Counted from the first letter of the stretch, positions 44,135-55,446 are shown. The stretch: DNA of 64,000 nt from Streptomyces sp. SID13031 (GCF_010548305.1 NZ_JAAGLV010000017.1:62001-126000); one strand, 5' to 3'. Numbers and translations are program-made. Notes: a model not told the origin generated them from the sequence alone.

Positions 44135-44453
44135 AACGACCCGCCGTACGCCGAGATGCTCAGCAACCGCCGCTGCCCAGCTCTGCCGCAGGCGCCGGCG
44201 ACGCGATCCTGAAGCCTTCGGTGCTCAGCTCTGCTGCAGGCGCTGGCAGCGCGGACCCTGGAACCACCCGGTGGTGCTAAATCTGCTGCAGTTGCCGGCA
44301 ATGCGATCCCGGAATCTCAAGTGCTCAGTTCGCTGGAGGCGACTGGCGACGCGCCCCTTGGAACCTGCTGGTGGGCAGCTCTGCAGCAGTTGCCGGGGAG
44401 GCTGGTCTGGGGACCTGCGGGAGGGCTGATGGGGAATGTCGGGAGGGCATGGC
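44135..44453. other. 320-bp gap between comEC and holA
   Basis: Apart from the degenerate tandem repeats (44180-44400) nothing is recognised. Open minus-strand frames here are shadows created by the repeats. Confidence 0.5.
44180..44400. repeat. degenerate ~50-bp tandem repeats between comEC and holA
   Basis: At least four imperfect copies of about 47-53 bases follow one another, each starting near AGCTCTGCTGCAGGCG, then a variant of CTGGCGACGCGATCC, then GGAACC and a GGTGCTC end. They lie in a 320-base non-coding gap. No CRISPR or integron features are visible. Confidence 0.7.
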
Positions 44454-45452
44454 ATGCTGGCGGGCGTTATGGCTGCTCGAAAGAACTCCGCGCCCAAGCT
44501 TGGCGACGTCCTGCTCGTCACCGGTCCGGAGGCGTTTCTCGCTGACCGGGCCGTTCGCTCCGCGATTGTCGCCGTCTCCAAAGGTGGCGTCCAGATCGAG
44601 GTGACCGAGCTCGGCGGGGCCGATCTGGATGTTGGTGCCTTCGCCGAGCTCACTGGACCGTCGCTGTTCGCGGCTGAGCGGGTGATGGTGCTCCGAACCC
44701 TCGAGAACCTGCCCGCCGAGATGGTCCCGCACCTGCTCGAATACGCCGGTGCGCCGTCGGAGGATGTGCTCGTCGTCCTCGTCCACTCCGGTGGGCAGAA
44801 GGGCAAGGGTGTTCTCGACAAGTTGCGGAAAGCCTCGGTCAACGAGGTGGTCGCGACCGCGCCGAAGACCTGGGAGCTGCCGCAGTTCGTCCTCGGTGAG
44901 ATCAGACTGCTCAGCGGCAGTATCGACGAGCGCGGCGCCAATGCGCTGGTCGATGCCGTCGGGCATGACCTGCGGGCGCTCGCCGGAGCGTGTTCGCAGC
45001 TCGTCTCCGACTCGGGCGGCCAGCCGATCAGCCCCGAACTCATCAGCCAGTACTTCGGCGGTCGCGCCGAGGTGACGAGTTTCGCGGTGGCCGACGCGGC
45101 GATCGCCGGACGTACCGAGCCCGCGCTCGAACAGCTGCGCTGGGCACTCGACTGCGGTGTCGCCGCCGTACTGGTGACGAGCGCGATGGCAGGCGGCCTG
45201 CGCGGACTGGCAAAGTACTCGAGTGCGCCGAGCGGGCTCCGTGAAGCCGACCTGGCCCGCGAGGTCGGCGTACCTCCGTGGAAGCTGAAGACCCTCAAAC
45301 AACAGTCCCGCGGCTGGACCGCCGGCGGCCTCGCGACCGCGATCAAAGCGGTAGCCCAAGCCGACGCCGACGTCAAAGGCGCCTCCGGCGACGCCGGCTA
45401 CGCACTCGAACGCATGGTCATCACGGTCAGCCGAGCCCACGGCCGCCGCTGA
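44454..45452 (+). CDS. holA: DNA polymerase III subunit delta
   Basis: The 332-residue protein is a clamp-loader delta subunit: N-terminal ATPase-like domain without functional P-loop (LGDVLLVTGPEAFLADRAVR), then a helical lid and the C-terminal collar domain (YALERMVITV). It opens the beta clamp during replication. The ATG at 44454 follows GGGAGG; ATG 44469 (MAARKNSAPKLG) and 44436 are in-frame alternatives. Position after comEC and before rpsT is the conserved actinobacterial order. A small hairpin terminator lies 26 bases after the stop. Confidence 0.93.
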   Translation: MLAGVMAARKNSAPKLGDVLLVTGPEAFLADRAVRSAIVAVSKGGVQIEVTELGGADLDVGAFAELTGPSLFAAERVMVLRTLENLPAEMVPHLLEYAGAPSEDVLVVLVHSGGQKGKGVLDKLRKASVNEVVATAPKTWELPQFVLGEIRLLSGSIDERGANALVDAVGHDLRALAGACSQLVSDSGGQPISPELISQYFGGRAEVTSFAVADAAIAGRTEPALEQLRWALDCGVAAVLVTSAMAGGLRGLAKYSSAPSGLREADLAREVGVPPWKLKTLKQQSRGWTAGGLATAIKAVAQADADVKGASGDAGYALERMVITVSRAHGRR

Positions 45453-45477
45453 CCCACGGCTGGCCCACTGCTGACCT

Positions 45478-45502
45478 ACTTGCCTTTCGATCTGAGGCAA
45501 GT
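45478..45502 (+). terminator. hairpin terminator after holA
   Basis: ACTTGCCT and AGGCAAGT arms with a 9-base loop lie 26 bases after the holA stop codon. A second hairpin (GCCCGCAGGT/ACCTGCGGGC) is at 45605-45631. Confidence 0.6.
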
Positions 45503-45633
45503 CCTGCCGCGGCGGAGTTCATGCAGCGGCCACGGTGGGGAGCCGGGCGCCGGGAGGAAGCAGTTGCGCCGAGCTTGCGGTCGCTGCCGTGGGAGTGGAA
45601 GCAGGCCCGCAGGTAGCAGAGACCTGCGGGCGC

Positions 45634-45677
45634 GCAAAAACGATCGGCCTGGTTCCGGTGTGGAGAGGCCGATCGTT
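45634..45677 (-). terminator. intrinsic terminator of rpsT
   Basis: AACGATCGGCCT and its complement form a perfect 12-base stem with a 15-base loop. On the minus strand it is followed by five T (45636-45640), so it is a Rho-independent terminator just after rpsT. Confidence 0.8.
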
Positions 45678-45686
45678 AGGCGTGGA

Positions 45687-45947
45687 TCAGAGGGAAGCGG
45701 CCTTCTTGAAGATGGACGACTTCCGGTTCGCAGCCTGGTTGGCGTGGATGACGCCCTTGCTGGCTGCCTTGTCGAGCAGGCGGGCGGCAACGCGGGCCTG
45801 CTCCTGCGCCTTCACGGAGTCGCCGGTGTCGGCAGCCTCGCGGAAGCGGCGAACAGCCGTCTTGAGGGTCGACTTCACCGACTTGTTGCGAAGCCGGGCC
45901 GACTCATTCTGGCGGTTACGCTTGATCTGGGACTTGATGTTCGCCAC
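45687..45947 (-). CDS. rpsT: 30S ribosomal protein S20
   Basis: The 86-residue basic protein begins with ANIKSQIKRNRQNESARLRN and ends GVIHANQAANRKSSIFKKAA, the classic S20 sequence and normal length. S20 binds 16S rRNA early in 30S assembly. The GTG at 45947 is chosen since homologues begin at this residue; the frame upstream is not coding. It is transcribed opposite to holA and lepA, and ends in a strong intrinsic terminator. Confidence 0.96.
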   Translation of the reverse strand: MANIKSQIKRNRQNESARLRNKSVKSTLKTAVRRFREAADTGDSVKAQEQARVAARLLDKAASKGVIHANQAANRKSSIFKKAASL

Positions 45948-46077
45948 GGATGCAGAGCCTCGATCAGTTTTGGGATCAGTACAGGAAAGAGTGGTGCCGT
46001 GCACGGGTGAGAACCAACGCACACGCGCGAAGGAACAGATTAGCAAGAAGCCACGGTCAGAGCCAAACCGAGCAGAC

Positions 46078-46533
46078 TCAGGAGACCGACTCCAGGCTGA
46101 CCTTCAGCCGGCCGAGCGTCTTGTGGATGCCGTACCCGTTGATCTTGGCCCGATCCCCGAAGATCCATCCGGACGCAGTCCTCAACGCCGCCGGCCGCCG
46201 ATCGGTCCACGACTCGGTGACCGTGCAGCCGCCGGCGCCGTCCGGGGCGAACTCATAGGTCCATAGCGCGATCGGCACCGGCCCGAAGGTGATCCGGAAC
46301 CCGAACCGCTCACCCGGCACCGCCTCGACCACCTCGCCCTGCGTGACCCACCGGAGCACGCCGGCCCGGTTGTACCCGATGAACCGCGACCCCACCCCAG
46401 GCGTCCCACCCGTACTCCAGCGAACCCGGGTGCACTCAGGACTCCACTCGGCCATCCGCGAAAGCTCGCTGACCTGCCCATAGACAGCCAAGGGCGACGC
46501 AGCAACCCCGATCGACTCACTGAGATCCGCCAC
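46078..46533 (-). CDS. SRPBCC/polyketide cyclase-like lipid-binding protein
   Basis: The 151-residue protein has the START/SRPBCC helix-grip pattern: SESIGVAASPLAVYGQVSEL at the start, WSPECTRVRW, and a C-terminal helix ending in GRLKVSLESV. Such domains bind hydrophobic ligands. GTG 46533 follows AGGAGGGAATG; an overlapping ATG at 46538 is out of frame. It is separate from rpsT and of unknown ligand. Confidence 0.85.
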   Translation of the reverse strand: MADLSESIGVAASPLAVYGQVSELSRMAEWSPECTRVRWSTGGTPGVGSRFIGYNRAGVLRWVTQGEVVEAVPGERFGFRITFGPVPIALWTYEFAPDGAGGCTVTESWTDRRPAALRTASGWIFGDRAKINGYGIHKTLGRLKVSLESVS

Positions 46534-46611
46534 GCCATTCCCTCCTGAGCACAGTCACCAGAAGGCAACGATAGGTGACGTAGGCGGTCCCGGAGGCGTT
46601 AGGGCTCGGGG

Positions 46612-47886
46612 TTATGGGTAGCCGAGCTCCGGTCCTACGGGGGCGCCCTCTTGGGGGCCGTCCTGGATGCGCTCGCAGGCGCCGCTCATCACGTCGCATC
46701 GGACAGTGACCTGCCGATCCGTCCGCAGGCCGGCGGAGTTGAGCAGGTGGGTCGCGTCCTCCCAGACCGTCTCGTGGTCGACCGTGACGAGCATCGAGGA
46801 CATCCGGAGCCGGGGCTCGGTTCCCTCGCCGATCAGGTAGGCCTGAACGATGCCATCGGCGTCGGTGACCAGCACCCGGCCGTCCGGCGACAGCGTGCCG
46901 GCCGCGCCCCCACACTTCTCCAGCACGGTGGCCAGCTTGTACGCACTATCCAGCGCGACCACCCGCACGCACTGCGACGGGGTGCCGCCCGGCTCGGGCT
47001 GCCCGGTGCCGGCCGGCGTCGCGTCCTGATCGGTGAGCAGCATCCGGTCCGTCCCCCGGTACGCCGTCAGCTGATGCTCGTCGGTGTCCACCGCGACTGG
47101 CTTGCCGCCTGGCGTCCACACCTGGGTCACGTACTTGTCCCGGTCGGGCATGAACCACACACCGTGGCTGTTCCACCCGACCACTTCGGAGTTGACGCCC
47201 GCCGGCACCGCCGCCAGCTGCTTGCCGGTGACAACCGACACGGTGACGACCGACGCCTTGGCCTTGCCCAGCAGAGCGACGTACGCCAGCTGACTGCCGT
47301 CCGGTGACAGCGAGGCGCCATCACCGGTCACCAGCCCGAACGACCTGTACTTCCCGTCGGTACTCAGCACGCCGACCTCAGCCGCGTCGCCGCTCTTCCC
47401 CGACTGCCTGTACGCCGCCCAGCCGCACTCGACCCGTCCGATGCTGTAGACCTGCGAACCGCTGGCCAGTGGCACCCGGACGCCACGGTCCTCCAGATAG
47501 CCGCCGTCCAGATCGGCATCCTTCGCCATCGTGAACGGCACCCTCGGCGACGGCCCGAACGGCAGTTTGTTCAAGTCGGCGTAGTCGGGGTCGGTGTAGT
47601 TCTGCTTTCCGAAGGGCAGCTCCTGGACCGCGGGCGGCGCCGGGCACACGCTCGAGGCGGGTGGTGCCGAGTTGTTCCGCGAGACGGCGATCGGGATCGC
47701 CACCGCGACCACCACAGCGGCCATTGCGAGCCCGATGGCCAGCACCGGCACCCATCGCCGCTCGGTGGCGGCAGTAGTACGGCCACCCTCCGCTGGGAAC
47801 AGCTCCGGCGGTACTGCGTTGTCGGGTACGGTCCGGGCGGCGGTGTCGAGAGCCTCCGACAACCGCTCTTCCAGGTGCTTGGTCAT
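46612..47886 (-). CDS. membrane-anchored beta-propeller-like protein, probable sigma partner
   Basis: The 424-residue protein has a cytoplasmic N-terminal helix (MTKHLEERLSEALDTAARTV), a single membrane segment at about 50-72 and a large extracellular part with repeated strands such as SPDGSQLAYVALLG and LSPDGRVLVTDADGIV, suggesting a WD40/TolB-like propeller. The ATG overlaps the stop of the ECF sigma gene (ATGA) and has AGGAGG upstream. A cytoplasmic N-terminus plus extracellular sensor downstream of an ECF gene is the layout of an anti-sigma factor, but no zinc-type anti-sigma motif is seen. Function is inferred. Confidence 0.75.
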   Translation of the reverse strand: MTKHLEERLSEALDTAARTVPDNAVPPELFPAEGGRTTAATERRWVPVLAIGLAMAAVVVAVAIPIAVSRNNSAPPASSVCPAPPAVQELPFGKQNYTDPDYADLNKLPFGPSPRVPFTMAKDADLDGGYLEDRGVRVPLASGSQVYSIGRVECGWAAYRQSGKSGDAAEVGVLSTDGKYRSFGLVTGDGASLSPDGSQLAYVALLGKAKASVVTVSVVTGKQLAAVPAGVNSEVVGWNSHGVWFMPDRDKYVTQVWTPGGKPVAVDTDEHQLTAYRGTDRMLLTDQDATPAGTGQPEPGGTPSQCVRVVALDSAYKLATVLEKCGGAAGTLSPDGRVLVTDADGIVQAYLIGEGTEPRLRMSSMLVTVDHETVWEDATHLLNSAGLRTDRQVTVRCDVMSGACERIQDGPQEGAPVGPELGYP

Positions 47887-48431
47887 CGGTCCTCCTTCAA
47901 CTTGTGGCCCAGACTCTTCAGAGCGCGTGACGCCGTCGACCGCACCGACACCTCGGTGATGCCGAGGGTCTGCGCGATGTCCGCGTCGGACAGATGCAGA
48001 TAGAACCGCATCACCAGTACTTCGCGCCGCCGGGCGGGGAGCGTCGCGAGTGCCGCGAGCACCTCCCGGCGGTCCTCGCCGATCATTGCCGCGCTCTCCG
48101 CTGACCAAACGGCCGGCTCGGGCTGGCCCCGGTGCAGCAGCGCGAGCTTGCGGCGCCGGAGTACGGATCGGCTGGTGTTCAGTACCGCGGAGCGCAGGTA
48201 GGCCTCGACCCGGGTGCCGTCCTTGATCTTGTCCCAGCGCCGGTACATCGCGGCGAACGCCTCCTGGACCGCATCCTCGGCCGACGGCCGGTCACCCAGC
48301 ATCAGCAGGGACAGCCGGACCATGCCCGCCCACTGCGCCCGGTACAGCAGCGTGATCGCTGCTTCACGGTCCGTGTCCGGCGCAGGCGGCGCCCCAGGAC
48401 GGCCGCCCCCGCTCAGCATCATGTCGCTCAC
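47883..48431 (-). CDS. ECF sigma factor (SigE-type family)
   Basis: The 182-residue protein has sigma region 2 (LLMLGDRPSAEDAVQEAFAA, YRRWDKIKDGTRVEAYLRSA) and region 4 (LPARRREVLVMRFYLHLSDA, DIAQTLGITEVSVRSTASRA). It directs RNA polymerase to a specific stress or envelope regulon. It overlaps its downstream membrane partner. A long inverted repeat lies just upstream of the start (48434-48549). Confidence 0.9.
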   Translation of the reverse strand: MSDMMLSGGGRPGAPPAPDTDREAAITLLYRAQWAGMVRLSLLMLGDRPSAEDAVQEAFAAMYRRWDKIKDGTRVEAYLRSAVLNTSRSVLRRRKLALLHRGQPEPAVWSAESAAMIGEDRREVLAALATLPARRREVLVMRFYLHLSDADIAQTLGITEVSVRSTASRALKSLGHKLKEDR

Positions 48432-48433
48432 TC

Positions 48434-48549
48434 AGTGTCCTCCGTCGGCCCTTCTTCGGCACTTGCGGCGCCCAGGCACGCTCCTCCAGCACCGCGATAC
48501 ACGCACCTGACCACCGCAAGCACTCGAACAAGTGCCGACGGAGGACACT
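48434..48549. repeat. long inverted repeat upstream of the ECF sigma gene
   Basis: Sixteen-base perfect arms (AGTGTCCTCCGTCGGC at 48434-48449 and GCCGACGGAGGACACT at 48534-48549) are separated by 84 bases. CGGCACTTG (48457-48465) also pairs with CAAGTGCCG (48529-48537), so the stem can extend by bulging out part of the left arm. The element lies in the promoter interval between the sigma gene and lepA. Confidence 0.7.
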
Positions 48550-48699
48550 AAAGAGACACCGGCTCAGCACATTTGTTGCACGCTGAGCCGGGATCAGCCG
48601 CTGGTCGCAAACCGGTGGTGCGGCATGGGATGATTGGTCAGTTGCCGCGGACCCTACCGCGCCCTTGGATCGACCACCCGAGACGAACTGGATCCCTTC

Positions 48700-50591
<1,892 letters not shown>

Positions 50592-50592
<1 letters not shown>

Positions 50593-51503
50593 TGCCGGTC
50601 GAGATCCCCGCGGAGTTCCTCAAGGTCGGCTCGCGCGGCCCGGAGTGGGCCGATTGGCTCGCCGGGCTGCCGCGGTTGACCCGCGACTTGCTGGCTGAGT
50701 GGGAGTTGCGCGAGGACGGCGTACCGGCGTACGGGAACTGTGCGTTGGTGGTGCCGGTCCTGGCCAAGGACGGTACGCCGGCTGTGCTGAAGGTGCAGTT
50801 CCCGCACTGGGAGGCCGAGAACGAGCATCTCGCGCTGCGGATCTGGGACGGCGACGGCGCGGTCCGGTTGCTCCGGGCGGATCCGCGGCGGTTCGCGTTG
50901 CTGCTGGAGCGGGCGCTGCCGCGCGACCTGACCAGCATCGACGCCATCGAGGCGAGTGAGCTCGTCGCGTCGATGTACCGGCGATTGCACGTACCGGCCG
51001 GGCCGCAGTTCAAGCTGTTGTCGGGTGAGGCGAAGCGGTGGTCGGCCAAGCTGTCCGAGCTGCCCTCCTCGGCCGCTGTGCCGCACCGGTACGTCGAGCA
51101 GGCGGCCGCGCTGGCCCGGGACTTCGCGTCCGACGCGCAGACCGACGGCCGGTTGATCCACACGGACCTGCACTACTTCAACGTGCTCGCGGCCGAACGC
51201 GAACCCTGGCTCGTGATCGACCCCAAACCGCTGTCGGGTGATCCGCACTACGAGGTCGCGCCGCTGCTGTGGAACCGCTGGGAGGAGATCGCCGCCGCTC
51301 GCGATCTCCGCTTCGCGGTGCGCCGGAGGTTCTACGCCATCATCGACGCCGCCGGCCTGGACGAAGAGCGGGCCCGCGCCTGGGTGATCGTCCGCCAGAT
51401 GGTGAACGCCGTCGACGCCGTACGAGACGCCGGCGCCGACGAGTCGCTCCCGCAGGACTGGCTCACCCGCAACATCGCCGTCGTCAAGGCCATCCAGGAC
51501 TAA
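50592..51503 (+). CDS. aminoglycoside/hydroxyurea phosphotransferase-like kinase
   Basis: The 303-residue protein resembles the APH(6)/streptomycin 6-kinase group: WELREDGVPAYGNCALVVPV, PAVLKVQFPHWEAENEHLAL with the ATP-binding Lys, the catalytic loop LIHTDLHYFNVLA (Asp acts as base) and IDPKPLSGDPHYEV (metal Asp). Phosphorylation of an aminoglycoside or another small hydroxylated substrate is likely. It is coupled to lepA by overlap (TAATG), replacing the usual hemW position. Confidence 0.85.
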
Positions 51504-51545
51504 ACCACTAGCAGAGTGTTGCCCGCGCGGGAGAGCATGGCTGGT

Positions 51546-52172
51546 ATGCGCGTGCTGACGGTGAATGTGGTGGAAGAGCAGATCCCGGGGCCCAAGGAGA
51601 CAGGGTTCACGGCGATCGACAAGCGGCCGCAGCGTCGGCGGGTGCCGGTCGGGGAGCTCGGGCTGGCGGGTGACAGCGTCTGCGACACGAAGAACCATGG
51701 TGGTTTGGATCAGGCGGTCTACGCGTACGCCGAGGAGGACGCGCGCTGGTGGACTGAGCAGCTCGACCGCGATATCCCGTCAGGGCTGTTCGGCGAGAAT
51801 CTCCGGACCGAGGGGCTCGACATCAACAACGCGCTGATCGGCGAGGTCTGGCGGATCGGTGCCGAGGTCGAGGTGATGGTCCGCGCACCGCGGATCCCAT
51901 GCGTCACCTTCCAGCACCGGATGCAGCTCAAGGGCTGGGTCAGGCGCTTCCACCAAGCCGGTCGGCCGGGCGCCTATTTCAAGGTGCTGAAGACGGGCAC
52001 GATCGGTGCCGGCGACGCCATCGAGGTGTTCAGCCGCCCGGACCACGAGGTCACTGTCGCCACCATGTTCGCCGCGCAGGACTCCGCCAAGATGCAGACC
52101 ATGCTCGACTCCGGCGTCGACCTGGTGGACGAGCTGAGGGCGAACGCGGAGCGCATCGCAGCCCGAGCCTGA
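51546..52172 (+). CDS. MOSC-domain protein (YiiM-like)
   Basis: The 208-residue protein has the MOSC/YiiM pattern: IPGPKETGFTAIDKRPQRRR at the N-terminus, HGGLDQAVYAYAEEDARWW, FGENLRTEGLDI and RAPRIPCVTFQHRM, with the conserved Cys. MOSC proteins handle molybdenum cofactor-bound sulfur or reduce N-hydroxylated substrates. ATG 51546 is chosen for GGGAG spacing; ATG 51537 is possible. It is followed by a very strong terminator before the convergent glucosaminidase. Confidence 0.88.
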   Translation: MRVLTVNVVEEQIPGPKETGFTAIDKRPQRRRVPVGELGLAGDSVCDTKNHGGLDQAVYAYAEEDARWWTEQLDRDIPSGLFGENLRTEGLDINNALIGEVWRIGAEVEVMVRAPRIPCVTFQHRMQLKGWVRRFHQAGRPGAYFKVLKTGTIGAGDAIEVFSRPDHEVTVATMFAAQDSAKMQTMLDSGVDLVDELRANAERIAARA

Positions 52173-52223
52173 AAGCCGGACGCCCCCGATCCTGGCTCGG
52201 GATGGCGGCCACTAGCAGGTTTC

Positions 52224-52257
52224 GTACCGCTGGCGTGATACTTCACGCCAGCGGTAC
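52224..52257. terminator. strong bidirectional hairpin terminator
   Basis: GTACCGCTGGCGTGA and TCACGCCAGCGGTAC arms (15 bp, perfect) with a 4-base loop lie between convergent genes. Confidence 0.8.
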
Positions 52258-52354
52258 AACAACCTGCCAGCCGACCCTCACCGTTGCTGGAAGCAACCAA
52301 GTCCGCGCCTGCCGGCCACCCCGAAGTCCTCGCCCGCCTAGAAATCGGAGGGCG

Positions 52355-55300
52355 CTAGGAGACGGTCAGGCTGTCCGCGTTCGGACCACCGTTGGCGGTG
52401 GTCGCGACCGCCTTGATCTTGTTGCTTCCAGCAACCAGGTTGACCGTGACCGTCTTCGTCTGCCAGGTCGTCCAGGCTCCGGTGCCGGCGAACGCCAGAC
52501 CAGGGGAGACGACCGTGCCGTTGACGGAGAGGTTCATCGGCCGGTTCACCGTCGTACCGTTGGCGTAGCGAAGGTCGATCGTGGCCGGTCCGGCCGTGGT
52601 GGCGTTGACGGTCCACTCGACCGCGCTGCCGGTGGCGTTGTCGTAGTTCACGAAACCGCGGCCGGTGAAGCCCGCGTGGTTCGACTCGACCACGCCGGCG
52701 GTGATCGTGGCGTCCTCGGCCTCGTAGACGACCGGGTCGGGATCGGTCGGCCCGCCACCGTTGCCGGGGATCGTCTGCGTCGCCGTGTTATAGCCGGTGA
52801 TCCGCACCGAAGGCGAAGCGCCCTTCAGATCAGCGGTCCGGTACGACGCCCGCAGTACTGCGGTCTCGCCCGGCCAGAGCGATACCGCGTTATCGTTCCA
52901 CTGCACCGGCAGGACCGGTTTGCCGGCCGCCCCGACGATATGCGCGTCGAGGTAGAACGCTGGGGTCTTCGCCGTCGACGTGTTCTTCAGCGTCACCGTC
53001 GTCGTGGTGGTGTCGCCGCTGGCGGAGGTCGAAGCGCTCGCGGAGACGGGCGCCTGGGCCAGACTCGACAAGCCGGTCAGGTCGGCGTAGCTGGTCGTCG
53101 GCGTGTAGTACCAATCGGTGTTGTTCCAGTCGAGCGTGTCTGCCTTGGTGGACAGCCAGTACACGTTCCGGCTGACCTCGACGCCGGACGAATTCGTCAG
53201 TACGAGCTTGGCCAGGTACGTCGTCGACAACCCGCTCACCGCCGGGATCGTCAGCGCCGTCGCCTTGCCGCCGTCACCGGGAACCGTGACGCCCGCCGAC
53301 TGCGAGAACTTCTCCGTGCCGTCGATGTTGTAGAGCTTCACCGAAGCCGTCAGCCCGGAGGCGGGCGCATGATTTTGGTTGACCACGGCAACGGACTTGG
53401 TGTCGTAGGAGTACTGGATGTGCAGCGGCTCGTTCGCCTTCTTGGCGCCGTAGTACGCGCCGTTCTGGTCCAGATAGGTGTCGAACAGCTGCCAGTGCAG
53501 CGACGTCCAGCCGCTGTTGAGCATCCAGTAGATCAACCCCGTCGACGGATTCGACGCGTCGGTGAAGTTCCGGTTGTGCGACTCGAACTCGGCGCGCACG
53601 TTCTCGTACGCCGCGAGCTGGGCCTTCTTCACGTAGTCGGTCAGGTTCGCCGGAGCGCCGTACCGGCCGGTCAGCGCGTTGCCGAACAGCTTCAGGTTGC
53701 CGAAGGTCGTCGACGAGGATCGGTGGTACTGCGCCGCAGCCGGGTTCTTCCACAGCACTTCGAGCTCGGCCGGCGTCATCATCCGGTTCAGCGTGTCCAT
53801 CGTCGGGATGTCCGGCCCGGCCGAGGTCTCCGAGTTGAAGCCCCATGCGCCACCGGAGTCGGCGTGTGCCTTGTCGTACCAGTAGTTCGGCGGGATCCAG
53901 TCGTAGGGCCCGTTCATCTTCATCCCGGAGCTGCCGAGCTGCGGTGACGACTTCGCCGACGCGGCCGGGATCGCCGGGGTCTGCCAGTCGGCCGCGGCCA
54001 GCGCGTCCAGGTAGCCCTTCTCGGTCGCCGCGTTCGGCGCGAAGTCGCTGCCGATCAGGAAGGTGAGAACGCTCGGGTGGTTGCGCAGCCGCTCGGCCTC
54101 ACCCGTCATCGAGTCCTTCGCGATCTGCTTGTCCTCCGCCGTCCAGGTGCCGCCGCTGGACTGGCTCTCCCACTTGTCGCAGCACTCCCACCCCGGCATG
54201 GTCAGCACGCCGAGCTGGTCAGCCAGGTCGAAGAACTCGTCCGGCTCGATGTGCCCTTCCAGCCGGACCGTGTTGAGGCCCAGATCCTTGACGTACTTGA
54301 GCTTGTCGGCCGCATACGTCGCATCCCAGCGCAGGAAGAGATCCGGCGACCACCCGCCACCCTTCACGAGCAGCGGCCGCCCGTTGATCGAGTACGCCCG
54401 GCCACCACTGCTGTTGAGCGGCGCCTTCACCTCCCGTACTCCGAACTTGGCCGACGCGCTGTCAGACGCCGTGCCGGCCACCGACGCCGTCAGGTCGAGA
54501 GCGTAAAGCGGCTGGCCGCCCATCCCGGCCGGCCACCAGACGTTCGGGTTGTCCAGCCCGATCGTGGCGAAAGTGACGGTCTTCTTCTCCTTGGCCGCAA
54601 GGGAAACCGACTGACTGACCGGTACGCCGGCCACGGTGCCGCTGACCGTCGTCGTCACGGCAGCCGCCGAGTCGTTGCGGACGTCGACCTTGGGCGTGAG
54701 ATCCGCGTGGTTGAGCGCCGGAACCGTCAGCTTCGTGACGACATGGGCTCCGCGCAGAGCGACGGGACCGCTGTGCCGGACGACGACATCGCGGACGATG
54801 CCCATGTTCTGGTCCGGCGGCGTCTGGGCCCAGTCGATCCAGCCCATCGTGAGGTCGGTGTTGGGGTTGTTCGGGTAGACCTTGAACGCGATCGCGTTGC
54901 TCCCGGCATGCACCTGCGCGGTGATGTCGAGGTCATGCCGCGTGTAGGCGCCGGCCACCTGGAACTTGTCGGCCACCCGGACGCCGTTGACCCAGACGTC
55001 GGCCCGGGACAGTACTCCGCTGAAGTCTAGGTACGTGCGCTGGCTGGTGTCGGTGACCTGCAGCTCCGAGCGGTACCACCACGGCACGCTGAACTGGGCC
55101 TTGTCGACGTTCTTCATGTTGGTCGAGAAGAACGGGTCCGGGTACTTGTTGTTCTGCAGCAACCCGGCGAACACCGTCGAGCGCGACGAGACCGGCAGCC
55201 AGCCGGACGTCGGGAAGCCCGGTTTGGTGACGGCGGAGTCGTCGGAGACCTGCGCGGAGGTCTGCAGCAGGAAGCTCGGGATCGGGCTGACCGAGGCGGC

Positions 55301-55411
55301 GGCCTCGGCTCGAGGCAGGGCGCCGGCGGCGGGGATCGCCGTACAGACGCCGGCGACCAGGGCGGTCGCCAGCAACCAGTGGGGCAAACGGTTTCTCAAA
55401 GGACGCAGCAT
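52355..55411 (-). CDS. csxA: secreted exo-beta-D-glucosaminidase (GH2, CsxA type) with CBM35
   Basis: The 1018-residue protein has a signal peptide (first ~38 residues), GH2 sugar-binding, immunoglobulin-like and TIM-barrel domains, and a C-terminal CBM35 (starting VYEAEDATITAGVV). It strongly resembles the Amycolatopsis exo-chitosanase CsxA. The acid/base is an Asp (FLIGSD456FAP) instead of the usual GH2 Glu, as in that subfamily, and the nucleophile is Glu528 (GFNSETSAGP). It removes glucosamine from chitosan oligomers. AGGAGG precedes the ATG. A CsnR-like operator lies 36 bases upstream. The CBM35 matches the one of the CBM35 dehydrogenase near the left end. Confidence 0.93.
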   Translation of the reverse strand: MLRPLRNRLPHWLLATALVAGVCTAIPAAGALPRAEAAASVSPIPSFLLQTSAQVSDDSAVTKPGFPTSGWLPVSSRSTVFAGLLQNNKYPDPFFSTNMKNVDKAQFSVPWWYRSELQVTDTSQRTYLDFSGVLSRADVWVNGVRVADKFQVAGAYTRHDLDITAQVHAGSNAIAFKVYPNNPNTDLTMGWIDWAQTPPDQNMGIVRDVVVRHSGPVALRGAHVVTKLTVPALNHADLTPKVDVRNDSAAAVTTTVSGTVAGVPVSQSVSLAAKEKKTVTFATIGLDNPNVWWPAGMGGQPLYALDLTASVAGTASDSASAKFGVREVKAPLNSSGGRAYSINGRPLLVKGGGWSPDLFLRWDATYAADKLKYVKDLGLNTVRLEGHIEPDEFFDLADQLGVLTMPGWECCDKWESQSSGGTWTAEDKQIAKDSMTGEAERLRNHPSVLTFLIGSDFAPNAATEKGYLDALAAADWQTPAIPAASAKSSPQLGSSGMKMNGPYDWIPPNYWYDKAHADSGGAWGFNSETSAGPDIPTMDTLNRMMTPAELEVLWKNPAAAQYHRSSSTTFGNLKLFGNALTGRYGAPANLTDYVKKAQLAAYENVRAEFESHNRNFTDASNPSTGLIYWMLNSGWTSLHWQLFDTYLDQNGAYYGAKKANEPLHIQYSYDTKSVAVVNQNHAPASGLTASVKLYNIDGTEKFSQSAGVTVPGDGGKATALTIPAVSGLSTTYLAKLVLTNSSGVEVSRNVYWLSTKADTLDWNNTDWYYTPTTSYADLTGLSSLAQAPVSASASTSASGDTTTTTVTLKNTSTAKTPAFYLDAHIVGAAGKPVLPVQWNDNAVSLWPGETAVLRASYRTADLKGASPSVRITGYNTATQTIPGNGGGPTDPDPVVYEAEDATITAGVVESNHAGFTGRGFVNYDNATGSAVEWTVNATTAGPATIDLRYANGTTVNRPMNLSVNGTVVSPGLAFAGTGAWTTWQTKTVTVNLVAGSNKIKAVATTANGGPNADSLTVS

Positions 55412-55446
55412 CGATGGGCCTCCTGGGGCGGGACGGGCCGTTGATC

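Noticed and set aside
44225..45376. 383-codon minus-strand frame across holA
   Set aside because: Antisense to holA with no start signal; its ends are formed by the degenerate repeats.
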